The position numbers were made by a program, and so were the translations under genes. The notes beneath the pieces were generated by a model. The model did not search any database, was not told the origin of the DNA, and worked only from the letters and a program-made list of their open reading frames with translations. Below are positions 30,460 to 41,778 of a stretch of DNA of 64,000 nucleotides, piece by piece (position 1 is the first letter of the stretch; each line of letters opens with the position of its first letter). The stretch lies in the NCBI GenBank assembly GCA_964035575.1, contig OZ037873.1, positions 868,001 to 932,000 on the forward strand, written 5' to 3'. The stretch comes from Rhynchopus sp. YZ270_cl-10 (Eukaryota > Euglenozoa > Diplonemea > Diplonemida > Diplonemidae).

Positions 30460-31449
30460 CTCGTTTTAGACCCCCACAGATGCTCAAAAGTGCCAAATTT
30501 TGCTTTTAATGGCCTCAAATCGTCGAAATTAGCCCTTTTTTGGGGCCCAAAAAAAAAAAAATCGAGGGTCCAGGTATGGAGAGCGAGCACCTTAGAAGAA
30601 GAAAACACGTACATTTTTGTTCGCGATAACACGTATACTTTTTTTGACCACTTTTCGCGATAACACGTACACTTTTTCGCGATAACACGTATACTTTTTG
30701 TGTACGTGTTATCGCAAATGGAAACAAAAAGTATACGTGTTATCGCAATTTGCCCAAAAAAAAAAAAAACAGTAAGTAGTATTTTACGGTTTAAACTTAA
30801 GACCAGCACTATCTTCGCGAAGCCCCCTCCCAACGTATTGTACAGGGAAGAGTCAGTGTGCGTGTAGATCCCTAAGAACCCCCCACACTCTTTTCTGCCC
30901 ATTTCAAGACAATACTCATGTTGTTCATTGTTCATTCCCCCCCCCTGTCTTTCCCAGTCTTTTTATAAAAAACAATAGGGTTTGGTGTCTGGTGGAGCAC
31001 ATCCCCACGATGTTTTCATTTGACAAAAAAAAATCCTGCCCCCCTTTCCCCCAAATTGGCGGTGAGTATGCGTATTGCATTCTGACGGGTTCATTCGCTT
31101 AGAGAAGAGGCTGGATTCAATGGTGAATGTCCATCAGAAAGAAAGAAAAATGCACAAATTAAAAAAAAATAATAAAATACCACTCAATCGCATCCCCTCC
31201 CCTCTGGATCTTCCTGCACCTAATACAATTATTTCAAAAAAAAAAAAAATCCCCTACTCCTTCCCCCCCGTTCCCAGTGCGTGTGTCATTCACCACTTCA
31301 CTTATCACTCAATTAAACCCCTCAGCCCCCTTGTGTGTGTGGGTACTACGAAGCGCCTCCATACATAAACACGTTTCCCCCCACCTCCCCTCTTTTTTTT
31401 TTGTCAGATTTTTTATAAAAAATTATTCAAAAAAAGAATACAAAAACAC

Positions 31450-31512
31450 AGTGATTGCACAACTGTGGCAACACAACCGAGGCAACTACACTACTCCAAC
31501 AATTTATCAAGA
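31450..31512 (+). repeat. R5 short interspersed repeat, copy 2
   Basis: TGCACAACTGTGGCAACACA, then ACCGAGGCAACTACACTACT and CCAACAATTTATCAAG, followed by A-rich sequence. Same orientation as the other three copies. Confidence 0.8.
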
Positions 31513-31777
31513 AAAAAAGGGAAAAAAAAACAGCGAAGACGAAGACGGTCTTGTAAGGCAGCTAAGTGTACTGCAAAAACAAAAACAGAGTACGAAAGAA
31601 AGGTAATGTTAGAGAAAAGTGGTGGCACAAAAGGTAAATTTGAGTTATTATTATTTTTGGCGTCAAAAAAACAAAAAAAACGGTCTTGGATTGGAGTGGG
31701 GGCGGGCATTTTGATATATTTCTGCTCGTTTTTTATGATAAATTAATCAATACCCATCTTAATGGTGGTGGCATGTA

Positions 31778-31956
31778 TTGTGTTTTCTGATGGATTTTTA
31801 TACCATCAAAAACCCATCAGAACCCATTTTTTTAAAATGGTTCCTAATCGATAGAATCCGTGAGAACAACCTATTCACAGCCAACCATTCCAGGTGGACT
31901 GTGAATGTGTGTTCTGATGGATTTTACCATTCTCAAAAACACATCAGAAAGCACAA
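31778..31956. mobile_element. MITE with TTGTGTTTTCTGATGG termini, TA duplication
   Basis: The left terminus TTGTGTTTTCTGATGG pairs with the right terminus CATCAGAAAGCACAA. TA flanks both ends (31776-31777 and 31957-31958). Subterminal copies of TTCTGATGGATTTT occur on both sides, so each end is itself a small hairpin. A 179-bp non-coding element of mariner-like style. Confidence 0.6.
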
Positions 31957-33023
31957 TAGCCCTGACCTCCGCCCCACTTTTAGAGTTACCCAACTGAGTT
32001 TTTACGTATAAACTCTTGGATTTTTTGACAGAGGTTCACAAAATGCGCAACAAGTACGCAATATGGGGTCGTCAGGAGCATCAAAAATAACAAATAAAAT
32101 GCAACCCCCTTCAATCAGTCGAGGTGGAGCACAAAAAGGGGGGAAGGGGAAACGGTAAGACTCTTGGCAACCGAAGAACGTCTTTCATTTCCAGACGTAT
32201 TGCATACTCGTACAAAAAATAATATATTACAGACACAGACACAGACACACACGGGTCAAACCCTTTTTAGTGTTTTCCTGCATCTAGCAAAAAGCGTGGT
32301 CCGCTTTACTCTACTCTATTGTTCTGTTCAGACCAAGCAACACCACTCAGCGCTATGCAAAAACCCAATTATCCCCCCTGTTTTTTTTTTTCTTCCCCGA
32401 TTTTTCTTCCTTTATTTTGTACTGTCCCCTCACCCCCTCTCTTCCCGAATGTGTCTTTTTTTTTTCTTCTTTTTTCTTTGCTGTATTTATCATTCTCATT
32501 TAGTTTGTACTCAAAAGGTGTGGAAAAATCTTTAACTTTTACAAACTCTCTTTTTTTTTTTTTTTCAACGTTCAGGAGAAATGCGACTCTGATCAGTCTC
32601 TGTGTGTCAAGCGGGGGGGAGCAAAAAAGTCGCTCAGAAGTGGTCAAAAGTGCTCAAAACCGGGCGGAATTCGATTTTTGGGGTCCCAATGGACATATTT
32701 TCTGGTTTCATCCAGCAGTACTCGCCCAAAGCAGAAGAGGAAACTGAATTTTAAATAAATGTGGGAACAGAGGGGGGGTGAAAAGGTACGAAGTCATGGA
32801 CACCCATTTTTTTTTTCTGAATTTTTAAAATCAGGGCCACTAAAGTGCCAAAAAAGGGTAAACTCGGGGCCTGAGACGGTTTTTGGGGGTGTGTGGGTGG
32901 GTTGGTATGGTCAGAAACACTATGAAAGCCGTGGTTGGGGTTTTTTTAAAAAAATGACTTTTTGCCACCCTTTTTAGTACCCTTTTGATAGACCCTAGGG
33001 GGGGGATGAGTAGTGATGACTTT

Positions 33024-33118
33024 ATTGTAATAACTGCTTATCATAATACATCATACACATCAGAATACAGCTGTATTGTGATGTGTGTTATTGTATTATG
33101 ATCGGCAGTTATCACAAT
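33024..33118. repeat. 95-bp palindrome
   Basis: ATTGTAATAACTGC on the left pairs with GCAGTTATCACAAT on the right. The arms continue inward (ATCATAATAC / GTATTATGAT) to a CAGCTG centre. Minimal foldback element or MITE; no target duplication was defined. Confidence 0.65.
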
Positions 33119-33224
33119 ACAGCTAGCACTAGGTGAGGAGGGTATGGGTGAATTTCCGTTCTGTTGAAAAACGAAGCGTTGCCCCCCCCTCCCTTGGCAC
33201 ACATAGCATTTTAATACAGATTAC

Positions 33225-33415
33225 AACGAAATGGATGTAGGACTGCATGGTTGGGGGTCCACCCCTCCGGTACACCCGGTCACACGACGGTGAAGTAAAT
33301 GACTTCTGGTTTTACTGTTGTAAGCCAGAAGTAAAACCAGAAGTCATTTACTTCACCGTCGTGCATGCACCAAGGTACGCTGTTCACGAGAGGGTTTTGT
33401 ATTTCGAGACACATG
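33225..33415 (+). repeat. R2 repeat interrupted by a MITE
   Basis: R2 sequence runs to CCGGTACACCCGGTCA at 33282 and resumes after the MITE with CATGCACCAAGGTACGCTG. Uninterrupted relatives at 58088-58360 (CGGTCATTGTACCAAGG) and 61080-61150 show the empty site. Confidence 0.75.
33283..33363. mobile_element. 81-bp hairpin MITE inserted in an R2 repeat
   Basis: CACGACGGTGAAGTAAATGA on the left and its exact complement on the right. Inner arms ACTTCTGGTTTTAC/GTAAAACCAGAAGT surround a loop of about 15 bases. CA is duplicated at both edges. Comparison with uninterrupted R2 copies confirms insertion with a two-base duplication. Same family as 1468-1676. Confidence 0.85.
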
Positions 33416-34341
33416 TCTTTCGGGTTTTGCGGGATTTGTTATGATCCCCTACGCTTTTGCAAAGGCCACACAGCTGATGCTGATGACGATGGTTGATCAA
33501 AGGTGACCAAGCAACGAGAGGCTCGAGGCTTCATTGTACATAAACCCCTTTTCTGTTTTCGGTGTGCCCCCTGCGTCCAATCTTTGTTGGGCGTGGGGAG
33601 GGGGGCACTGCCCCGTACAATGTGTGTGGCTGTTGAGTGCTCTATCTCCGTGTTCTCTTTCTCTCTCTCCCCCCCCCCGACTTTACAAGCACATTTTTTT
33701 TGTCAGGATGGGGAAATGACTGTATGGGAGGCGCTTACAGTTTTCCTGTCGGCAACTCCCGAAGTGCAACACTCCGGGGGGGTTCGATAACCCCGCGGAG
33801 TGTCATAGGGTGCCAGAAGCGTTTGCGCTATCAACTTCACTGTTTGTATTTTTTTCCCCCCCTAAAGGAATAGTAGAGTGCGATGCGACCTGGCTGTTGA
33901 TGCTAAGGGGGTCACGTAGTTGTCAAAAAGTGTCCGTAAAAATACAGAGTTTTTTTTTGTAAAATTGAGGCTCTTTTTGGAACGTAGCTTTCCCCCCAGC
34001 AAATTATTGCAAATTTTTTGACTAAGTCTGTGAGACTTATGTTCATTCTTATCAGTATTCTCTCTCTCTTCTTTTAAATAGTTTGGGTGCATTTAGTGCA
34101 CCCTATTATACCTTCTATTCAGTAGAACAGAAAGTATTTGAAACAATTTTTTTTTTTTTAGATTTTTTGGATGTATCCGTACAGAACGTCCTTTTTTGCA
34201 CTTTCTCTTCTTTGGTTTGAAAGTATATGAAATTATTTTAGGTTGACTAGCAAAACTTAGATTCATCTCACCAACTTTTTCATTATTTTTATATATCAGT
34301 GACTACGCCCGCCTGACATCCGATGAGGCGTTTGTCACTTG

Positions 34342-34388
<47 letters not shown>

Positions 34389-34582
34389 TATTTTAAATTT
34401 GCATCCCCCGTCCCTTCTCACCCATTTTTACTCCCTCGAATTTGCCCGAATCAAATTATTTCATCATTGACTTCAAAAAAAAAAAAAAAGTGAAACTGTC
34501 TTGTGAATGACCGGTTCTGTGGGTCACATCACGGTTGGTTTGGAAGAGTTGCTTTGCTTCAAGGTGGGGTAAATCATCATGA

Positions 34583-34718
34583 CATGGTTTGTAGTTAGTC
34601 TGAGTCAGTCTGAGTCAGACTGACTCATCTCGCACCCCTCTCGAGAGGAGTGCGAGAAGTGTCCGATCCTCGGCCTGGCCTGGAAAATTAGTCTGACTCA
34701 GACAGACTACAAACCATG
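34583..34718. mobile_element. Foldback MITE with CATGGTTTGTAGT termini
   Basis: The left terminus CATGGTTTGTAGT followed by AGTCTGAGTCAG repeats pairs with the right terminus CTGACTCAGACAGACTACAAA + CCATG. The interior contains a CTCGCACCCCTCTCGAGAGG-type palindrome. About 136 bp, non-coding. Target duplication unclear. Confidence 0.6.
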
Positions 34719-35715
34719 GTAAATAGTGCACGGCTTAGGATCATCTCACGAATGCCCTTCTTGTTTGATATGCATGAGGCGTGATGTCCATTGTTTTCTT
34801 TGGTTCTGTTATTTCGAGATAACGGAGATGTGTATACCAATTTGAAAGAAAGTGGAAAGATTCCTAAGCGGAGCGTTCCCCAAGATTGTGTACGTATTTT
34901 TACAAAAGCAGGGTGTGGGTTGGTAAGAATGGAAAATTTCCCATGTGTGTGTCTGTTTGAGATGTGGGCTATCCTCAGCAGTCGGGATATAGCCGCATCT
35001 GTAGTGTGTTTGTGTTTTTGCATGGGAGAATAAGGATTCTCGTTTCATATTTTCTCTTATCTTTCTGTTGGGTGTATCCCGTTAGGTTACAGATGGTCTC
35101 CCCTTAAGGGTTCCAGAAACCTGCTCAGGAATGCATGAAAAAGGCCTTAGGTTTTGTAGTGGTATCAAGTGAAAACCGAAAAACCCCGTTTTCAAAAAGA
35201 AAAAAAAAAAAAAGCCAAAAAAGTTCCCCCCACCTTGCAACGATACGACTTATTCCAATATTTTCATCCCACAGAAACCCCAACAAATCAGTGATCCTGT
35301 CAGTTTTGGGACTTTGTGGAATCATCAGTTTCACCATTTTTTAGTGGACAGTGCCTGCGTCCGACGGTGTACGGTGAGGCGTTCGCGCTTTCAACACTGG
35401 AGGTGCATTTTATCCTTACAATTTACAAAATTTAAAAAATCGAGTATCGTTCAGGTACTTCAGAAACGTTGTGTTTTTTTTTATTAGAAAACTATCACCC
35501 ACCGCGCCCATTCTTTACTTTTATTGATATTTATTTCTCTATTTTTTTTTTTTTTCAGCTCTTTCTCGATCACTATCTCATGTTAGGATGACTAAGCAAA
35601 ACGCTGAGGGCCTAGTATCATCTGACAACCCTTTTTCTCTTATTTTTTGTTTTTTTGGCAATTTGTTGGATTAGTGTAGCCCTAGACTGTCTTCACTGTA
35701 CATTTTTTTTTTTTT

Positions 35716-35825
35716 ATATTCCTACGAAGCTTGCTTCAAAGGGGAAATGGTATTACCGGGTACGGTCGCCAAATTATTCCTCAAACAGGAGGATTTGAGC
35801 AATCAACGAAAACAACTTTACTTTA
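35716..35825 (+). repeat. R6 interspersed repeat, copy 2
   Basis: ATTCCTACGAAGCTTGCTTC, then GGTATTACCGGGTACGG, ATTCCTCAAACAGGAGGATT and CAATCAACGAAAACAAC. Same orientation as copies at 1970 and 40660. Confidence 0.8.
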
Positions 35826-37682
35826 CCTACCCGATGGGTATGCCACGTTCACAGAGCATATTCACTTTTCAACGTTTTTTCGTTTTTTTTTTTTTTACGT
35901 GCTTGCATCCCAGAAATATGCGTAGATATTTACTAGGACATATCCTAAATATTGAGGGTCTGGGGACAAAATCCCCCGGGTGCAAGGGGACAACCTGACT
36001 CCCTTTTTTTTTTTTTTTGGGAGAGGGTGTTGCGGATTTTTTGCCCCCAAAAAACCCGAGATTTGTTACATTTCTGTAGCAATGCCAGGCTGTGGGTGGT
36101 CTCACTTTTTTGTTGCACAATACAAGGGATTCCCTAGAATTTGAGCAACTTTGTTTTTTTTTGTTTTTTTTTTTTTTTGTTCCCTTCTCTTCCTCTCTCT
36201 CTTCTCTCTCTTTTCGCACTTTCCATTGCTGTATTGTGTTTTTTTATTCCTTTTAGCGAACAGGAAATACCCTCATAGTATCAATAATGATATTGCTATA
36301 AGTTTATTATTTCGGTCATTTTACTCCTTTTTTATAACCTGTTTGCCCCCGTAACATTTTTTGTTATTTTCGAAAGGTAACCAACATATTCCGGCTTCAC
36401 CTGTGAAGAGGCTTTCTAAGCCTACCCCATTCGGGGTGACCTACGCTTTTCTCCAACAGGTTTTTGGTGATTTTCACCACCGTGTCTTCCCGAACAACTG
36501 TTGAACAGGTTACTGTCGTCACAATGTTATAAAAAGACTTGAAATGATCGAAATAATGAAATTATAACAATCACATTACTTATACATGGGGGGTACTATG
36601 AGGGAATATAAACGAACCGTTACATAAAAAAAAAACCCCCCCTCCCGAGCCCACTTACTTACAAGGTGTTGCCCCCTTGTCTAATTGTCTCCGTTTTCGT
36701 TGCCTGACGAGCGGTAGCGGGAGTAGGTCACACCTCACACATCTCAACGTGGACCAAATGGCGAAATGGAAGTAAGCTGGCGGGTGGGGCGTGGAGTGGA
36801 TATATTCTGTGTTGCTACACGTGATTATTTTTCCGAGGTTAAAAAAAAACAGCAAAACTTCCATTTTTATCAAGGTGACTGAGAGGCTTCATGAACTACC
36901 ATTTTTTTCTTTTGTCTAGTCCACCCCCTCTACACTGTCCGCGTAGATTCCCCCCTCCCTCGCACGTAAGGAGTCATAATGCCACAGCTCGCTCCCCCCC
37001 AAAGCGATGTCATGGTATGGCAACGTGCGCGTTTTACGAACTGAGCAATGATTGCCCTTAGGGTCCCCGCTATGCTCATACGTGCAACATCATAATAGTT
37101 TTCTTTTAGCCATTAAAAAAGGCGACATTAAAAGGTCGCGTGATCAGCAGAGACGGAGGCGGTTGTACTGCCTCTGTTCTTTTACAGTACGGACCACTCA
37201 CGTCCCACCCTTTGCATGAGTTCCACCATGACTGAGATGCGTTTTAGTTTCAAGTACTCTATATTTTGGTAGGGGGGCAGGGGCGGGGGGGAATTCCACA
37301 AATATTTCATTTTTTTTGCAAAAAGAAAAACCATAGAAAGAGAAACGGAGGAAAAAAAAAAAAGTAAATAAACAAAACAAAAAGTGCTCGTGCCATGTAG
37401 ATCAAACGTTCCAAAGTATTGCATTCATATATTAAATAATGTCTTCTTCCGTCATTTCCCCCACCTTTCCACGCACACATGACACAAGTAGATCCTACCT
37501 TTTTCTTATCCCCTCTTTTAAAACAAACGAGCAACGTCCTCTTCTTTATCACCAGTTGATGTGCCACATTCAGTGTCTTGGAAAATTCCGTTTTTGCAAG
37601 ACTAGAATTTGCCATATTCCGTCTACAGTGTACCGCATGTGTGTTTTTGTGTGATTTGTGTGGCTTTCCTTCAAAGAAAGAA

Positions 37683-37752
37683 AGTGGAGATTTGCACAAA
37701 CTGTGGCAACACAAACCGAGGCAACTACACTACTCCAATAATTTATCAAGAA
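37683..37752 (+). repeat. R5 short interspersed repeat, copy 3
   Basis: GTGGAGATTTGCACAAACTG, then TGGCAACACAAACCGAGGCA, ending ATTTATCAAG before an A-run. Same orientation as the other copies. Confidence 0.8.
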
Positions 37753-38635
37753 AAAAAAAAACACAAAAAACGGGTTCCTTTGCCCCCCTTTATAAAATAA
37801 TCTCAGTGCATATGTCCGTCGAGACGTTCGTACTTTTCAATTTCCCTTTTTTCGCCAAAAATATTTTGTGTGAAGTGGGGTCTGCAGTTTCACATTGCCT
37901 GCATCGAGAGCTTGCGTACCAGAGTTGTGTCAGAGGAGGGGCCTTGATCACTTGATTTCTGTTGCTGGAGCATCTTCTCCCTTTGGAAATTAAAGTGACA
38001 AAGAAACCTGCCCAACTTCTCGAAAAAACACTGGCTCTCCAGATGCCATAATAACCAATCATAAGTCCCGTTTTCATTTCACACCTTTTTTCCCCTTCAT
38101 AGTGCAGGACTCTGGGGTTCGATTACCCGCGGATGTGTCAGTTGTAGGCAGCTCTACGTCCCCAGGGGTGTTTGCACCTCTCCACGTCTACAACACCATT
38201 CGGCAAAATTAAAACAGAGCACAAAAAGCACTTTCAAAAACAAACAAAATAACATTTTTTCAAAAAAAAGCCCCCAGAGGTGTTTGCATTGTCAACCTCA
38301 TTTGCCATTTCTTCCAAAGTGCTGCCTCAGAGATGCCCTGCGACACTATCGAACTCTTTCTTCTTTTTTTTTCCATTTTCCAGGAAAATAGCTTTTTCCA
38401 AATCTTCGTTTGCGCCAATGGGTTGGAGGATTTGAAAATATTTCAGGCACTCCGCTAGGTACTAAAGTTCTGTTGATTGTCAACAGAACTTTTTGAAAAT
38501 GGGGAAAAAAAGAAAAAAAAAAAAAGTTCTGCTAAGTGGTTCAGACCCGTTCTACCTGTCAAAAAAGCTCAGGAGAAGAAGATATGGAGAGGTGAGTGCT
38601 CAAACGTCCCAAAAAAGTCAAATTCGGGCGTTGGT

Positions 38636-39312
38636 AAAAAAAAAGTTGCGTATCGTGCGCCTGCGGCGCAAGCATGTACCCCACCAACGTGGACCATCAA
38701 CAGAATATTTTCAAAATCGGAAATCCTAGCGGAGAGCCTGAAATATTTGCAAAAAAAAAAAAAAAAAACAACCTGGATTCTTTTTTTTAAGGATGGTTGT
38801 GTGCACGAAAGGCACATTCATCTTACAAATTTTCTTTTTTATGCACCTCTTCAGCGCTTTTGGTTGTATTAAGTGTTGACACGCCCAAAGGAGTGCTCCA
38901 CTGTTTTATTTCTGAAGGTGGCGAAGCTAGGTTCGTCTTAAATATTATTTGCATTTTTTTCTTTTTTTTTTTTTTCGCATCGGGAGGCAGGGGACATTGG
39001 TAGTTTGAGATTTTGAAAAAAAAGCCGGTGTGAGCCAAAAAAGCCGGTGTGAGGCAATTTTTTTTTCTCCACGCATTTTTGGCAGAGACCTCCACAACTC
39101 TTTCCGCTCCGCGCCCTTGTCTAACCATATGACATCAAAAATTTTCTGGCGAAGCCACGGTACGCAACATTTCAAAAATTGTGACATAAAATCGCACGCT
39201 TTTATAGCCAAACTATGGTAAAGGTAGCTGTGACTATGGCATAGGGTAGAGCTGTGGGCTACCGCTCGTCATTTTTAGCTGCGCCGCAGGCGCACGGTAC
39301 GCTACTTTTTTA
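38636..39312. repeat. Segment bounded by an inverted GTGCGCCTGCGGCGCA repeat
   Basis: GTTGCGTATCGTGCGCCTGC at 38645 and its near-complement (GCGCACGGTACGCTACTTTT) ending at 39312 lie in inverse orientation about 600 bases apart. Inside, the related motif TTGCGTACCGTGGCTTCGCC occurs on the minus strand at about 39149-39175; two + copies of that motif are at 54325 and 54440. It could be a small inverted-repeat element. This is the only repeat group I found in both orientations. Confidence 0.4.
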
Positions 39313-39575
39313 TGAGAGTTGCGAACATCTATTTCTTTTGATTGAACGGACCGATTGGTCTTTGTGGTGGGGTCACATGCACATAAGAAACCGCTACAGA
39401 TGTGGTTGTAGCCTTGTATGAGGAGATAAAATTCAGAAAAAAATTCAAAAATCCGCCTTTTTCTTTTTTTTTTTTTTTTTTCCTCAAAATCCCACACCGG
39501 CTTAGCCGGTGTGGCCACACCGGCACACCGGCATACTAATGTCCCCTGTCGGGAGGGGTTTTTTTTATAAGGACC

Positions 39576-39670
39576 ACCTGGTTTTGATCCTGAGTTTGGT
39601 GTTTTTCCGGTGTTTGGTGGTGTTTTGCCGTCCGCCAAACACTGGTGAACTCAGAGTCAAAATCAGGTAG
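39576..39670. repeat. 95-bp hairpin
   Basis: ACCTGGTTTTGATCCTGAGT on the left pairs with ACTCAGAGTCAAAATCAGGT on the right. Inner arms CCGGTGTTTGGTGG/CCGCCAAACACTGG continue the stem. Non-coding foldback sequence. Confidence 0.65.
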
Positions 39671-39839
39671 AAGGCGATCCCGATGCACAAACTCCCTCTT
39701 TCTTAATCATTATCTTCATCAGCTTCATATGAAAAATATATATTTTTTTCTTGTACGTCAAGCACCACACCGTGCACAATAATCTTAAAAGCCATCAAAG
39801 AAAGACATAGTATCGCATAACGAGCGTGCACAACGCTGC

Positions 39840-39872
<33 letters not shown>

Positions 39873-40604
39873 GTGCTTTCGTCGTGGCGTCATTTCAACT
39901 CAGTTCTTTTCCTTTTAACGTTTGATTTTGTATTTTTTTCTTTTTCTTTTTTCTTTTTTTTTCTTTGCACAATTTTTTCCCTTTGAGCGCGGGGGAAAAT
40001 AAAAATATCATCTCTCCCACTCTTAGGGATCAGGTGTGCCTGTCTGTCAGTGGTTTTCTAGCCCTCCTGGGTGATCCTTTAATGATGTGCACGGAGGCTT
40101 TTTCATCTGTCAACCCTTTTTTTTACTTTTTTTTTTCAAAAAGTACAGAACCTATATCTTTGGATGAGCGAATTGTCAATACAAACAAAAATCATTGTTA
40201 TTGATTTTACCGTGTGCCATAAATAAGTGGTTGTTGACGTGCTATGTGTTGAAAAATATGGCCAGTTGTCTTAGCTTTCCCAAAAACACGAGTACAAGCG
40301 TGCTAGTCTGACCGACTCTGCCAGGATTTTGAAAATCCTGAATTTTCTTTGACTTTTTTCTTGATTTTCGAAGTCAGGAAAAGTCAAAAAAGTAGGTGTC
40401 TTGAGTCTGTCACAGTCGGGTAAACTACCATGTAACAGGACCAACTATTTTATGCACACGGCATTACTAAAACGTCGGTTGCGGCCACCTATCACACACC
40501 CCCATCCGCAAAAAAATAAAAATAAAAATAAAAGCCCCCACAACAACGGGAGGAGATGATGCTGGCGAACGCCCGCATCTTTCTTTCAATAATTTATCTT
40601 CATC

Positions 40605-40639
<35 letters not shown>

Positions 40640-40659
40640 CGATACTTTTTTGTACCCGC

Positions 40660-40745
40660 AAAACGTAGCTTAAAGGAGAAATAGTTTCCTCCCGATACGC
40701 CGATCACCCCCCTCCAGGGGAATTGTGCAATCAACGAAAAAAACC
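40660..40745 (+). repeat. R6 interspersed repeat, copy 3
   Basis: A diverged copy: AACGTAGCTTAAAGGAGAAA, TAGTTTCCTCC, CCAGGGGAATTGTGCAATCA and ACGAAAAAAACC. Same orientation as copies 1 and 2. Confidence 0.65.
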
Positions 40746-41699
40746 CTCCCCTTTTACTTACCTATCAGAGTTACTATTTTCTTTTTCTTCATCAAAGAAA
40801 GATGTGTGTGATAATATTTTTCGTGTGTGGCGTATTTCATCTTTCAAAAAATGTTTTTTTTTCTTTGGATGACTTAGCACTGCGAGGCTTAGAGTCACCT
40901 TCTCCCAACTCTTTTTCATCCAATTATTTTTTCTTTTTCTCTTCTTCTCTCTTTTTTTTCTTCCACGTCTATCTCAGGGTTGTTTCTGTCGTTGTGTGAG
41001 CCACATACGGGGCTAATTCCTCCTTCTTATTTTCTTGTGATTTCATCCGGGGCTGGCAACGTACGTAGGCCAGGCGGAGGCTGCAACAACTTCACCTTTT
41101 TCATTTTTGCAATTAAAAAAAGTTTGGGTTACATTTAGTGCACCCTATTATACCATCTATTCAGTAGAATAGTTAGTATATGAAACAATTTTTTTGCTGT
41201 ACCGAATTTTTGAAAACTAAAAAAAAAAAAAATGACAGCAATTTTTTCAGGAATTCTATCAATAACGAAAAAAGACCTTCCTCCTCCTCCTCCTCCTCCT
41301 CCTCCCCCCCAACTTTTCCCCAACAAATCTAGTCTATGTATTATTTATTCTTCACTTCAATCTTATGTCGACACCCATATGGCGGACGCTTTGTCTTGCG
41401 TCTGTAAAGACAGCCTTGACTGTTACTTTCTCACACCATCGCCTTCATGGCACCTACCCACAGCACAATCCCGAGATTCGAATCGATCTCGATTGCCAAG
41501 CCTGAAGAAGCGCTCTGCCAATATCAAGAGGCAGCGAAGGCGAGGAAAAGGACGCTGTAAGAATTTGCAGTGAAGAAGGGGGTGAAAACCCCCGCAAAAA
41601 AAAACCACCCAAACGGAAGTGCTCTTTTGTATTGTTCTCCTGTATTGTTTCAAACTCTTCTTTGACTTACTTCTCAAAATGATCACCACCACCCACTCA

Positions 41700-41778
41700 A
41701 GCGAGACACTGGGTTTCCCCCCCCCACCCACCCCCCTCACCCCCTTACCCCCCCACCTACCTATCCCACCTTTTCACA
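41700..41778 (+). promoter_or_regulatory. C-rich tract before the GBP-like gene
   Basis: About 60 bases consisting mostly of C with some T and A (CCCCCCCACCCACCCCCC and similar) run to within ten bases of the ATG. The feature recurs before other genes. Function is inferred. Confidence 0.4.

Larger units (their letters stand above)
29156..30755. mobile_element. 1.6-kb element with repetitive terminal inverted repeats
   Basis: The ends are GGGTAAATTGCGATAACACG and its complement (CGTGTTATCGCAATTTGCCC). The inverted repeats span about 120 bp on the left and 155 bp on the right. Each is composed of several copies of GCGATAACACGTATAC in both orientations. A-runs of 12 and 14 flank the element, so a target duplication within poly-A is likely. 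The interior holds a 7-bp satellite, a 6-bp satellite and about 900 bp of balanced composition without a recognisable transposase. The arrangement fits a non-autonomous DNA transposon; the superfamily is unknown. Confidence 0.7.
30756..34582. other. Gene-free repeat zone
   Basis: No gene is supported. It holds R5 (31450-31512), a TA-flanked MITE (31778-31956), R13 (32035-32090), a palindrome (33024-33118), R2 interrupted by a MITE (33225-33415), R1 (33505-33545), a T-arm-like hairpin plus R4 (33768-33850), R1 (34018-34075 and 34240-34280), R8 (34083-34155), R4 and a (TC)n run (34310-34385). Everything except the palindromes reads in the + direction. Confidence 0.6.
34719..41699. other. Gene-free repeat zone, 7 kb
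   Basis: No gene is supported. Contents: R4 (35350-35400), R1 (35587-35645), R6 (35716-35825), long T-runs, R1-like (36870-36900), R5 (37683-37752), a T-arm-like hairpin with an R4-like tail (38107-38195), R4 (38274-38310), an inverted pair (38636-38676 and 39271-39312), R3 (38795-38830), R7 (38858-38905), a palindrome of GCCGGTGTG (39490-39536), a hairpin (39576-39670), poly-T runs of about 30 (39840 and 40606), R6 (40660-40745), R1 (40867-40915), R12 (41036-41100) and R8 (41125-41195). Confidence 0.6.
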
